NCBI RefSeq assembly: GCF_900115365.1
Contig: NZ_FOWD01000020.1
Span: 1 to 64,000, forward strand
Origin: Anaerocolumna aminovalerica
Lineage (GTDB): Bacteria; Bacillota; Clostridia; Lachnospirales; Lachnospiraceae
DNA: 64,000 nt
Direction of reading: 5' to 3'
The stretch's first letter is position 1. Every line of letters starts with the position of its first letter. The notes below the pieces were generated by a model. That model was not told the DNA's origin and did not search any database. It saw nothing but the letters and a program-made list of their open reading frames with translations. The position numbers were made by a program, and so were the translations under genes. This document shows positions 16,573-25,391 of the stretch, piece after piece.

Positions 16573-17511
16573 ATGAGAAAGTTATTTGCTATTTTACTGA
16601 TATGCGTAGTTAGTTTATCAGGGTGCTCTTCTGATAAAAACAAGACAACAGATAAAGATATTTCGGAGGAACAAGCTGATATAAAACAAGAGGTTTCTGC
16701 AATGCCGTCCACAGATGCCACGGAGTCCCCTGTTGATGCCACGGAATCCGATTCACTAGATAAGGAACTCCTGTCAATTAAGGGAGACGAAGCACTTAAT
16801 AATTTTTCTATAAACGAAAACGGCAGATTGCATTTTCCAAGTGGTGTGGTAAACGATATTTCATTTCTTCTACCCGGGTATAAGAATGTAGTTTTAGATA
16901 AAGAAGAATATCGTAAGGATATTGAAAAAATCTTTGATTTACTTACACAAACAGAGCTAAAGACAAGTGAAACTCCTTATTCTCAAATGGACGGGGCGGG
17001 ACTTAGAATTGACTATGCCCATAATAACAAAGTTACGCAGTTGGAACTTCTTTCCCACTATGATAAGAAAACAGTTTTTGTGAGATTTAGTACAGAAGAT
17101 AACCTTCTTCATGACAGCGAGGATATTTTATCCGAGGAATTGAGCGAAATAATTCATCATCTTTCCGGATGGAAAACTTTTGATACCGCTGCTTTAAAAG
17201 AAATAGATTCTATGATCATCCAAGTTATCAGTGGCATACAAGCCAGTGATTCCATTGTTACACTTTCAGGAGAACAGGCTCGTAATCTACTGGACAGAAT
17301 GAGCAGTTCTGCCGAAGTAATTGATTGGAATAATGGTGGCTATAATATTTTAATAAAAATGTTTAAAGGGGACGTATTAACTTATAATGCTTACTTATCA
17401 GGTGACAGCAGTCCAACCATAGGAATTGAAACCCAGTTTTTTAAAATTGATAGTGATATTGTGCAGGAAATATATAAAGAACTGGACTATGATATGGAGG
17501 TATCTAATTAA
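16573..17511 (+). CDS. Putative lipoprotein of the cargo module
   Basis: A 312-residue protein with a lipoprotein signal (MRKLFAILLICVVSLSGC, lipobox LSGC, lipidated Cys18), then a low-complexity linker with the repeated TDATESPVDATESDS and an alpha/beta domain I do not recognise. It would sit on the outer face of the membrane. The ATG follows ATGAGGAAATATC, a weak ribosome site. It probably works with the secreted neighbours, perhaps as an inhibitor, receptor or maturation factor of the caspase-like protein, but this rests only on gene order. Confidence 0.7.
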   Translation: MRKLFAILLICVVSLSGCSSDKNKTTDKDISEEQADIKQEVSAMPSTDATESPVDATESDSLDKELLSIKGDEALNNFSINENGRLHFPSGVVNDISFLLPGYKNVVLDKEEYRKDIEKIFDLLTQTELKTSETPYSQMDGAGLRIDYAHNNKVTQLELLSHYDKKTVFVRFSTEDNLLHDSEDILSEELSEIIHHLSGWKTFDTAALKEIDSMIIQVISGIQASDSIVTLSGEQARNLLDRMSSSAEVIDWNNGGYNILIKMFKGDVLTYNAYLSGDSSPTIGIETQFFKIDSDIVQEIYKELDYDMEVSN

Positions 17512-17575
17512 AATATACAACTGTATATTAATTGCAGTTAAAAGAGATTGTATTTTAACTATAGGAGGTTTATAT

Positions 17576-18019
17576 ATGTGGAAAAAAACTGTAAATACCA
17601 TTAAAATTAGTTTTTTGATTATAATTTCTTGTGTCTTCATTTCAACTCCAGCACTGGCAGGTGAAAAAATGATTAATACAAGCGATATACCAATCATCAC
17701 ACCTCAATATACTTATATCAATAGTGCAAGTAGTTTGCTTACTATTTCTGATGGAACGGCTACAATAAAGGGAAGCGTGCAAAAGACCCCATCAGGAAAA
17801 AATATTTCTCTTACCTGCACATTACAAAAGAAATCTGGAAGTACATGGACAAATATCAAAAGTTGGTCTGATTCTTCTTCTACTGATCCTTCTGTTTATA
17901 TTTCCGAGAAATATACAGTCTCAAAAGGAGAATATAGAGTCAAGACAAATTATTCTGTAAGTGGCACAAATGGAACGGAATCAGGTACGGTTTACAGTAA
18001 GACCGTTGAATATAATTAG
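17576..18019 (+). CDS. Small secreted beta-rich protein (DUF6147-like)
   Basis: A 147-residue protein starting at ATG 17576 behind AGGAGGTTTA; the longer frame from 17426 overlaps the lipoprotein gene and is rejected. A signal peptide (about residues 1-28, ALA cleavage) is followed by a domain with Ser/Thr-rich beta repeats (SLTCTLQKKSGSTWTNIKSW and YTVSKGEYRVKTNYSVSG). This resembles small secreted DUF6147-type or Ig-like proteins of clostridia. It is the last gene of the cargo; terminators follow. Confidence 0.65.
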   Translation: MWKKTVNTIKISFLIIISCVFISTPALAGEKMINTSDIPIITPQYTYINSASSLLTISDGTATIKGSVQKTPSGKNISLTCTLQKKSGSTWTNIKSWSDSSSTDPSVYISEKYTVSKGEYRVKTNYSVSGTNGTESGTVYSKTVEYN

Positions 18020-18476
18020 TTTCTTGTGAGTTAAAACAAGTTAAATATAATTCAAGTAAAACTATTTATATTGTCATTACAGCAATAATTAAAAAGTTTC
18101 TTGTGTGAATACCGTTTTCTTGCACAAAATCAAATTATCCTATCAGAACAGACGGCGGTCATCTGCTGTCTGTTTTTATACGCAAGATATAAACTTTTTA
18201 AATTATGCAAGCTTACCGGAGGAAAGCTGCTATAGAATAATTGAATCAATTCAGAGGGCTTGCTAACAATCAGTTTGACTTCCAATACTTTTTAATATTG
18301 CAAGAATTAACAGGCACACATTCAGACATAGAAATCTGTTTGTGTGCTTTTTTGTTCCAAAAATTTTTACTCCCAATGCAACTGAGAGACCTCCCTTATC
18401 GGGACTTAGTGTGAAAGGGGAGCAAAAGAGTTGACGCTCACTCCCTTTTTATGGCAAGGAAGGGGGGTGAGATACC
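18020..18476. terminator. Gap with two terminators between cargo and orf7
   Basis: Two intrinsic terminator-like hairpins are visible. CAGACGGC pairs with GCTGTCTG followed by TTTTTAT (about 18147-18178). GCACACA (18314-18320) pairs with TGTGTGC (18341-18347), with an inner CAGA/TCTG stem, followed by TTTTTT (18348-18353). Downstream, 18380-18470 is GC-richer leader sequence before orf7 and marks the return to Tn916 backbone. Confidence 0.7.
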
Positions 18477-18899
18477 ATGAAGCCATCTTGTTTTCAAAAC
18501 ACCATAGAGAATCAGTTTGATTATATATGTAAACGAGCTATGGAGGACGAGCGAAAGGACTACCAGAGATATATTTCCAGGTTATCAAAACGGGAAGTCC
18601 TGTTTTCTGATATAGGTGATTATCTTGTCAGTCAATTTTCAGCCATAGATAGCTATTCAACTGATTTTCATACTTTTACTCTAAATGGCTCAACTATAGG
18701 TGTGGAAAATGATTTATTAAGTGAAGCATTAAAAAATCTGACGGAAAAAAAGCGAGAAATTATTTTACTCTACTACTTTATGGATATGAATGATTCTGAA
18801 ATAGCAGAAATGCTAAAGTTGAACCGTTCTACGGTCTATCGTCACAGAACCAATGGACTAGCCTTTATTAAAGAATTTATGGAGGAGCATACGGAGTGA
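18477..18899 (+). CDS. Sigma-70-like ICE regulator (Tn916 Orf7)
   Basis: A 140-residue protein matching Tn916 Orf7: N-terminus MKPSCFQNTIENQFDYICKR, then a region 4-like domain with KKREIILLYYFMDMNDSEIA and a helix-turn-helix LKLNRSTVYRHRT near residues 110-130. It is a sigma-like activator of the recombination/transfer genes in Tn916. The ATG follows GAAGGGGGGTGAG. The gene overlaps orf8 by four bases. It is intact. Confidence 0.9.
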   Translation: MKPSCFQNTIENQFDYICKRAMEDERKDYQRYISRLSKREVLFSDIGDYLVSQFSAIDSYSTDFHTFTLNGSTIGVENDLLSEALKNLTEKKREIILLYYFMDMNDSEIAEMLKLNRSTVYRHRTNGLAFIKEFMEEHTE

Positions 18900-19126
18900 A
18901 AACCACATATCCCATGGTTCCCTATTCTGTTATCGTAGCGGCAACAGATGGTGATACAGAGGCTATCAATCAGATTGTGAAGCATTACAGGGGTTATATT
19001 GCCAAAAGATCTCTCCGCCCGATGAAAGACGAATACGGGAATCAGCATATGGTCGTTGATGAAACTTTGCGAAGCAGAATGGAAACCAGACTGATTACTA
19101 AGATTTTATCTTTTGAAATCAAATAA
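18896..19126 (+). CDS. Helix-turn-helix ICE regulator (Tn916 Orf8)
   Basis: A 76-residue protein starting at GTG 18896 within the orf7 stop (GTGA overlap), with GGAGG upstream. It matches Tn916 Orf8: YPMVPYSVIVAATDGDTEA, then a recombinase/HTH_16-like core and LRPMKDEYGNQHMVVDE. Together with Orf7 it forms the regulatory pair that drives transfer genes in Tn916. It looks intact. Confidence 0.88.
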   Translation: MKTTYPMVPYSVIVAATDGDTEAINQIVKHYRGYIAKRSLRPMKDEYGNQHMVVDETLRSRMETRLITKILSFEIK

Positions 19127-19567
19127 CTATAATTCCCTTCGTGGAAGCGTGCTGATACGCTCCACGCTTCCCGAACGGTGAAATTTGTCATTCTGTCAAA
19201 GCATACTGCCGTCAGTGTGTTTTGACAGGCTGTCAAGTCTGCTGTTCTTTGAAAATTAAATAAAAGCAATCGAATACATTTCAATAGGGAGAGAGCCGAC
19301 GGACTGACACGCCATGACCCGAAAGGAGGAAAGAAATAGAGCGATTCCTGTCAGGGTTCCGTAAGCCGCCTTTGGCAAGGCAGCTGCCATGACTTCCCTA
19401 TCGTGATAATGATACTCCCGTACAGCCATAGTCCGAGCGTGAAAGAACCGTCGCAGGCAATGGGTACGGCTGCATGAGAACCATGCAGGGGTGAAATTCC
19501 CGTGAGCTTTGCCAGAGCTATTCGATTTTGCTGTTAAAGTAAATTCATTCAAGTTATTGGGGGTAAT
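19127..19567 (+). other. Structured GC-rich non-coding segment upstream of small ORF
   Basis: No convincing gene is seen here. A hairpin GGAAGCGTG (19143-19151) / CACGCTTCC (19163-19171) follows orf8 and may end its transcript. From about 19280 to 19530 the sequence becomes GC-rich with many short complementary stretches and only a 16-codon frame (MTRKEERNRAIPVRVP from about 19315). A 105-codon frame on the other strand lacks a ribosome site. It may be a leader or regulatory RNA retained from a Tn916-type backbone. Confidence 0.4.
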
Positions 19568-19735
19568 ATGCAAAAATCAGATAAATTAAAAATAATAGTA
19601 TCTTCTAATATGCCGACAGAAAATGCATTAAAGAACTTCCATAATCAGCTTTATAAATTAATGTTAAATGCAAATAAGAAAAAAACGGACTTTACTTCTG
19701 ATGATAGTAAAGCCGTAAAAATCGAGAAATACTAA
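19568..19735 (+). CDS. Small hypothetical protein (55 aa)
   Basis: ATG 19568 lies behind GGGGGT, and the frame runs to TAA 19733-19735. The product is a 55-residue basic protein (MQKSDKLKIIVSSNMP start) with no recognised domain. Its end overlaps the end of the convergent repressor gene by four bases. Its position just before the recombinase module could suit a recombination accessory factor, but nothing in the sequence shows this. Confidence 0.5.
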   Translation: MQKSDKLKIIVSSNMPTENALKNFHNQLYKLMLNANKKKTDFTSDDSKAVKIEKY

Positions 19736-20094
19736 TTGTTTGATAATTTGTTACGGTCAAGTTCTTGGTAAATAGTGGCATGGATAATATGTCGTCCTCG
19801 ATTGTCTAATAGCCTATAACTGTTTAACAATTCTTGTTCATCGTCCGTAAGTAATGGAACTTCTAAGTTGAGAGGTTCCCCTTCACCTAAAAGCAACCAT
19901 GAGAAAGAAAACGAATTATCCCCTTTTGAATATTTACACAAGTAAATTAAGGCTTCCATTGATAGCCCTCTATTACCGTTTTCTATATCGCTTAAAGCAC
20001 CTTGAGATACTCCTATAAGATTTGAAAAATCTTTTTGATTCAGCTTAAATATATTTTTTCTGACGTATGATAAACGTTTACCAATATGCTCCAT
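19732..20094 (-). CDS. XRE-family repressor of the recombinase module
   Basis: A 120-residue protein with a Cro/C1-type helix-turn-helix (MEHIGKRLSYVRKNIFKLNQ, then GVSQGALSDIENGNRG) and a helical C-terminal part (LTDDEQELLNSYRLLDNRGR) typical of phage-like repressors. The start at 20094 has AAAGGTGG just upstream; the frame from 20115 begins upstream of that ribosome site. The gene is divergent from the serine recombinase, with palindromic operators between them, so it probably represses the recombinase and itself. Confidence 0.85.
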   Translation of the reverse strand: MEHIGKRLSYVRKNIFKLNQKDFSNLIGVSQGALSDIENGNRGLSMEALIYLCKYSKGDNSFSFSWLLLGEGEPLNLEVPLLTDDEQELLNSYRLLDNRGRHIIHATIYQELDRNKLSNN

Positions 20095-20110
20095 AGTATT
20101 CCACCTTTTA

Positions 20111-20160
20111 TCCAAAATAGGATATTTATTATTGACAATATCCTATTTTGGATATACAAT
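20111..20160 (+). promoter_or_regulatory. Recombinase promoter with overlapping palindromic operators
   Basis: TTGACA (20132-20137), a 17-base spacer and TACAAT (20155-20160) form a near-consensus sigma-A promoter towards the recombinase. The spacer contains TATCC-N5-GGATA-type sequence (about 20139-20155), and an inverted copy lies at about 20110-20126. Binding of the divergent XRE repressor there would occlude RNA polymerase. A further GGATAT lies near 20170. Confidence 0.8.
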
Positions 20161-20248
20161 ATCATTAACAGGATATATTAAATAAATAATATCACATTCC
20201 AGAATAAATGTCCAATATTTTGAGTATTACAACAGGAGGTGAGTATCT

Positions 20249-21766
20249 ATGGACTTTAATGATAACAAATATGATATTCGTTTTGTTGCAAATTATTTGA
20301 GAAAATCTCGTGCTGAAAGCATGAAAGATTTAGAAAAGCACAGAATGATACTCACAGACTTGTGCCATAAATACAACTTTAGATTTGTTGAATACTTAGA
20401 GGTTGGTACATCAGATAGTATTGAAATGCGTCCCCAAATGTCAAAATTACTGAAAGAAATTGAAGAGGGGGTATATGATGCTGTATGTGTTGTGGATTAT
20501 GATAGACTTAGCCGTGGCGATATGGGTGACCAGGACAGAATAATAAAGACTTTTAAAAAGTCTGAAACACTAATTATAACGCCGGATAAGTTTTATGATC
20601 TTAACGACGATGTTGATGATGAAATGGTTGAATTTAAGGGGTTTTTGGCAAGACGAGAATACAAGATGATAACAAAAAGATTACGTCAGGGTAAAAAAAT
20701 AGGAGCAAGGCAAGGTCAATGGACGAACGGCATTCCCCCATTTCCTTATGTATATCAATCGTACAAGGATAAATTTAATAAAAAGGGGCTTGTTGTGAAT
20801 GACGAAAGATTACTTATTTATCGTGAAATGATAGAAATGGCTTTGCTAGGCATTTCACCACAAAAAATTGCTGAAAGTTTTAATAAGAGAGGTATGCTTA
20901 CACCAAAAGGAAATTATTGGAGCAACACAGCTATTCAAAGGTTAATTACAAACGAAATCCATTTAGGTAAAATCATCAGCAATAAAACGCAAGGTGACGG
21001 ACATAAAAATAAGCGTCCTAATGCAAAAGAATACAGGGTTTTACCTAAAAGTGAATGGGTGATAGTGGAGAATTGCCATGAAGCAGTTAAGACACTTGAG
21101 GAACACGAAAAAATAATATATATTATCAATCAAAGGCAAAAGGTACCTGTGAAATGTCGTAAACAGACACATTCATTGACCGGTTTAGTAAAATGTGCAA
21201 AATGTGGACATTCTCATTCGTTACATACTGTTGATGGTTGTGTATATATAAAGCCTTGCTGGTATAAAGACAGGCTGGGTAATAAGTGCAGAAACTCTGG
21301 TATCCTTTCAGACACTTTAGAAAAAATTATTTTGAATGAAATATCAAAATATAAGAATGAGTTTATAAATAGCACTTGTGAAACGGATACACAACTTTAC
21401 GATAGGATAAGCAGTATGATTCATGATAACGAGGTACTGTTAGCAAAATATCAAAAGGCTTTAGATACTGTAAATGACAGCTATGATTTAGGTGATTACG
21501 GTCGTGATGAATGGCTTAAACGTAAAGAAAAATGGAATAAGGCTATTGACAGTGTCACAACTGAAATCTATGAGTTAAAAAAACAGTTACAGGCTACACA
21601 ACAAAAAAACAATGAAGAAAGGCTTGAAAACTTATTATACTTTTTTGATAATATAACTGCTGCTGCGGACGGTAAAGAACGAAATGACTTGTATAAAACC
21701 ATAATTGAATGTATCTTTTACCAACGTGACGGGGATAGTATTAATGTAAACATTATATTTAGATAA
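20249..21766 (+). CDS. Large serine recombinase (ICE integrase/excisionase)
   Basis: A 505-residue large serine recombinase. The N-terminal resolvase domain has the catalytic Ser20 in YLRKSRAES and the conserved VVDYDRLSRGD motif. A Recombinase domain follows (about residues 150-270, with the FNKRGMLTPKGNYWSNTAIQ segment), then a zinc ribbon starting CAKCGHSH, with later Cys residues near CRNSG, and a C-terminal coiled-coil region (about 370-460). It would integrate and excise the ICE between short att sites. It ends 15 bases before the yyaL start codon, so the right end of the element is immediately downstream. The ATG follows AGGAGGTGAG. It replaces the Tn916 int/xis pair. Confidence 0.93.
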   Translation: MDFNDNKYDIRFVANYLRKSRAESMKDLEKHRMILTDLCHKYNFRFVEYLEVGTSDSIEMRPQMSKLLKEIEEGVYDAVCVVDYDRLSRGDMGDQDRIIKTFKKSETLIITPDKFYDLNDDVDDEMVEFKGFLARREYKMITKRLRQGKKIGARQGQWTNGIPPFPYVYQSYKDKFNKKGLVVNDERLLIYREMIEMALLGISPQKIAESFNKRGMLTPKGNYWSNTAIQRLITNEIHLGKIISNKTQGDGHKNKRPNAKEYRVLPKSEWVIVENCHEAVKTLEEHEKIIYIINQRQKVPVKCRKQTHSLTGLVKCAKCGHSHSLHTVDGCVYIKPCWYKDRLGNKCRNSGILSDTLEKIILNEISKYKNEFINSTCETDTQLYDRISSMIHDNEVLLAKYQKALDTVNDSYDLGDYGRDEWLKRKEKWNKAIDSVTTEIYELKKQLQATQQKNNEERLENLLYFFDNITAAADGKERNDLYKTIIECIFYQRDGDSINVNIIFR

Positions 21767-21781
21767 AGGGGGTGATTACGC

Positions 21782-23864
21782 ATGTTATCAGAGAAAAAAA
21801 TACCCAATAGATTAATCAATGAAAAATCTCCATACCTATTACAGCACGCACACAATCCTGTAAATTGGTACCCATGGGGAGAGGAAGCATTTGAGAAAGC
21901 AAGGCTGGAAGATAAACCTGTTTTCCTTTCTATTGGGTATAGCTGACAACTTGCTTTTATGAACTTGTCATTGGTGTCATGTAATGGCACATGAATCTTT
22001 TGAGGATGAGGAAGTAGCTAATTTATTAAACCAATATTTTATTGCTATTAAGGTAGATAAAGAAGAGCGACCGGATATTGACAGCATTTATATGTCTGCC
22101 TGTATTAAGATAAACGGCAGTGGCGGATGGCCTTTAACAATTATGATGTTTCCAGATCAAAAACCTTTCTTTGCAGGAACATATTTCCCTAAAAGGTCAA
22201 GATATAATATGCCTGGCCTTATGGAATTATTAAAAACGGTTCATGATAAATGGGTGGATGACAGAGAAAGTTTATTAAGGTCTGGTGAAACTTTAACCAA
22301 TGCCATTAAAGAAGAATATGCCATGGACTATTCGGAGAAGGTAAATCCGGAAGATTTATTAAGGGATGCTACCCATACATTACTAAACCATGGAGATAAA
22401 AAGTATGGTGGCTTTGGCCATGCGCCCAAATTCCCAACACCTCATAATTTAATGTATTTGCTGCGGGCAGCATATTTTGAAAAAAACGAAAAAGCCTTGA
22501 AGCTAGTGGAAAAAACTCTTACCGGCATGTACCAAGGTGGGATTTTTGATCATATTGGTTATGGGTTTTCCAGGTATTCCACAGATCATAAATGGCTGGT
22601 TCCTCATTTTGAAAAAATGCTATATGACAATGGGTTACTGATAATCGCTTATTTGGAATGTTATCAGTTTACACATAAAAATCAGTATAAAGAAATTGCC
22701 GAAATGACTATGGAGTATGTTTTAAGAGAACTTACTTCTTCGGAAGGCGGATTTTATTGTGCCCAGGATGCTGATAGTGAAGGTGTGGAAGGAAAATATT
22801 ATGTTTTTACTCCTGAAGAAATTATTGAGGTTCTAGGTAAGGAAGATGGTGAATATTTCAATCAATACTATGATATTACAAAACATGGTAATTTTGAAGG
22901 CAAAAGTATTCCAAACAGGCTGCATGTGGACTACTCTAATTTTGAGGAAGAGGGAAGTTTGGAATCAGATAAACTTACAGCGATAAGAAAGAAAGTTTAT
23001 GACTATCGTATAAATCGTACAAAACTTCACAAAGATGATAAGATACTAACCTCCTGGAATGGAATTATGATTACTGCATTTGCAAAGGCTTATATGATTT
23101 TACGGGATGAAAAATATTTAAATGCAGCAAAATCAGCAGAACAATTTATTCAGAATAAATTAAGTAAGGATGGAAGATTATTTGTACATTACAGAGAAGG
23201 CATATCAACAGGAGTGGGTCATATTGATGATTATGCTTTTTATATCTGGGCATTGCTTAGTTTATACGAGGCCACACTGAATGTGGACTATTTAAAGAAA
23301 TCCCTTGATTTTACAAAGGTAATGACAGAACAGTTCTTTGACCAGGAACATGGTGGTTTTTATTTGTATTCCCAGGAAGGGGAGCTTTTAATACACAGGC
23401 CAAAAGAAGTATATGATGGGGCCATTCCTTCCGGGAACTCAACGGCAGCCTATGTATTATCAAAACTTGCACTCTATACCGGAGATATAGCTATAAGTGA
23501 AACAGCTGAAAAACAAATGTATTTCATAATGAAACAAATATCCGATTATCCAAGCAGTCATACTTTTTCAATGATGGCAGTCATGCTTTGGCATTATCCT
23601 ACAAAGGAATTAATATGTGTGGCAGGTAAGGATTGGCAACTGAAAGAGTTTCAAGAATTAATGGCTGTGAACTTTCTCCCTAATGTAAGTATTATTGGGA
23701 AGACATTGGAGAATGAAGGAGAATTAAAAACCATTGCTGAATTTACTTCTGGTTACAGCATGAAAGAAGATGTGCCAACCTATTATCTGTGTGAAAATCA
23801 TGCCTGTATGGCTCCAACAACAGATATTCATGATTTGGAAAGCTTGTTAAATATATCATTATAA
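21782..23864 (+). pseudogene. yyaL: yyaL/SPATA20-type thioredoxin-domain protein, split by a 19-base insertion at the CHWC motif
   Basis: The N-terminal frame from ATG 21782 gives the conserved start of YyaL ([20 protein letters not shown], ending VFLSIGYS) and then hits TGA at 21944. The rest of the protein resumes with TCHWCHVMAHESFEDEEV at 21963. Removing 19 bases (about 21944-21962) restores one frame of about 688 residues. An ATG at 21984 opens a 626-residue frame that lacks the CxxC-type CHWC motif but keeps the six-hairpin glycosidase-like body. The extra bases contain a duplicated ACTTG. The family is a thioredoxin-fold protein of uncertain function. The gene abuts the ICE right end, so its native promoter may be replaced. 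The truncated product is unlikely to keep redox function. Confidence 0.88.
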
Positions 23865-23865
23865 A

Positions 23866-23908
23866 ATAAGAGTGTCAAAACCGGTTATTGTGGCTTTGGC
23901 ACTCTTAT
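23866..23908. terminator. Bidirectional terminator between yyaL and sleC
   Basis: ATAAGAGTGTCAAA (from 23866) pairs with TTTGGCACTCTTAT (23895-23908) between two convergent genes, with one mismatch or bulge. It works in either orientation. Confidence 0.7.
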
Positions 23909-23916
23909 AACTTTTT

Positions 23917-25185
23917 CTAAGTACATCTTTCTTCTCTGGTCAGGCGGTTATAAAGTTTGGCAAGGCTGAAGTAGGTAGCAGCATTTACCACTCCCGTTAC
24001 CGGCTCGTTAAAAATAGCTTGATATGCCCTTACTGCAGCTTCAGTGGCGGGACCAAAGATTCCATCTGTTTCAGGAGCAGGGATAGCCACATATACCCGG
24101 GATATAATATTTAATTGATTCTGCAGGGCAGTTACATTATTCCCTGTAGATCCAAGACTTAATACCTGCTGTTCCCAAGGAACTTGTATTCCCTCAATAT
24201 CATTGGTGGAAGTGATAAATACATTATCTCCAAAATAATATCGAATAATAGATAAATAGTCATATCCAGTATCAGCAAACATTTTAGACCCCCAAAGAGA
24301 AAGCATACCCGGACAGTCGTTAGTGATACCTGAGCAGATTTGTGTAAGCAGAGGCTGGGAAATTCCAGGGCTGACGATAAAAAAGTTAAATATATTGTCT
24401 ACGGCAGTATTAATGTTTAAAAAAGTGTTTCTGCCATATACCCATAACTGGTCATATGCAGTTGATGAGGTTATGTTAAAAGAGTACCCCTGATTAATAT
24501 ACCAGTTAGTATAGATTCGGTTCAGGGTAAATGATATTACTGATAAAATTATAGAATATAGGGCTTCCTCCGGCCAGGTGGGATATGAAATACTGGAAAC
24601 AACATTTTTAATATAGCTCCCATATTCTACATAATAGTTTTTTGCAGACTCATCACCGGGAATGCCATTGTGTACAATAACATGATCTGGAATTGTAACG
24701 GTGGATATTTCTCCAGTTTCAAATTCATATTTAATGGTATCCTCCTCAACTTTTGGAGGAAAGGAACCATTTAAGTAATTGGGGCTTATAATTATGATTT
24801 TAGGATCATTAGTAGTGTCATCTATTGGTGGAAGGGTAGCTCTTTGTGTGGATACCATATTGGGGAATATCTGTGCACTGTCAATTATTACAGTTCTCAG
24901 CCCAGGTGCGGAAATGACTAAAATGTATTCTGAATATGGTAAAGCATCTGTTGGTGCCATACTGTACTCTAAAGGTGGAGCAGGCAGCTCAATGGGGGAA
25001 ATATTACCGGAGATATTCGTATAAAGCCTGGTCAGTAATGTATTTGGATCACTTTTATTGTAAATCTCTACATTTGCTGTATCAACAGGTCTTGATCCAA
25101 GTTCACATATAACATGAATATAAAGTGTACCGTAATAACCGGTTTCTGATTGGGCAAGGCGAGTTGTTTGATTATTATTATCCAT
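23917..25185 (-). CDS. sleC: SleC-like spore cortex-lytic protein with SpoIID-like and peptidoglycan-binding domains
   Basis: About 422 residues from ATG 25185 (GGGAG six bases upstream; the frame from 25221 adds 12 residues without a better ribosome site). An N-terminal beta-rich domain (TLYIHVICELGSRPVDTANV) is followed by a SpoIID/LytB-like region (TWPEEALYSIILSVISFTLN, then SSTAYDQLWVYGR). A C-terminal PG_binding_1 domain has LGSTGNNVTALQNQLNIISR and DGIFGPATEAAVRAYQ. This layout matches clostridial SleC, a spore-coat zymogen that degrades cortex peptidoglycan during germination after Csp cleavage. The Csp proteases are not in this window. No signal peptide is seen, as expected for forespore/coat deposition. 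Confidence 0.78.
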   Translation of the reverse strand: MDNNNQTTRLAQSETGYYGTLYIHVICELGSRPVDTANVEIYNKSDPNTLLTRLYTNISGNISPIELPAPPLEYSMAPTDALPYSEYILVISAPGLRTVIIDSAQIFPNMVSTQRATLPPIDDTTNDPKIIIISPNYLNGSFPPKVEEDTIKYEFETGEISTVTIPDHVIVHNGIPGDESAKNYYVEYGSYIKNVVSSISYPTWPEEALYSIILSVISFTLNRIYTNWYINQGYSFNITSSTAYDQLWVYGRNTFLNINTAVDNIFNFFIVSPGISQPLLTQICSGITNDCPGMLSLWGSKMFADTGYDYLSIIRYYFGDNVFITSTNDIEGIQVPWEQQVLSLGSTGNNVTALQNQLNIISRVYVAIPAPETDGIFGPATEAAVRAYQAIFNEPVTGVVNAATYFSLAKLYNRLTREERCT

Positions 25186-25391
25186 TTCATGCTCCCATCT
25201 GGTTTTGAATAAAAATATCATGTTAGTTTTATATATGCCAGATTCTTTTAAATGATTACCTGTACTTTATAAATAGGTATGGAAGTAATAGGAGAATGGA
25301 TAGAAAGTAGCAGACCTTATTCCATAGTTTATTAAATGAACATATTATAAGAAGCAGTATTCACTGTATTATGGAGTTAGAAGAACTTAAG

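Larger units (their letters stand above)
318..21781 (+). mobile_element. Tn916-family ICE with serine recombinase and non-tet cargo
   Basis: Gene order and protein content follow Tn916 (orf22-21-20-19-18-17-16-15-14-13, then orf7-orf8), but the right-end module is a large serine recombinase, as in Tn5397-like elements, instead of xis/int. The left limit is where recognisable orf22 coding sequence starts. orf24, orf23 and most of orf22 are missing, so the true left end is lost or rearranged. The right limit is set just after the recombinase stop and before the yyaL start codon; attR itself was not identified. GC content drops from the transfer core to the cargo (12.1-18.3 kb) and the recombinase end, suggesting modular assembly. 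The orf16 nonsense codon makes self-transfer doubtful. Confidence 0.85.

Noticed and set aside
12119-18476. Antibiotic resistance cargo such as tet(M)
   Set aside because: No ribosomal-protection or other resistance protein is encoded in the slot; all genes there are regulators or exported proteins.
19256-19573. 105-codon minus-strand frame over the GC-rich segment
   Set aside because: It has no ribosome site, unusual composition (many Ser/Thr/His/Arg) and no family resemblance; it is probably a by-chance frame in structured non-coding DNA.
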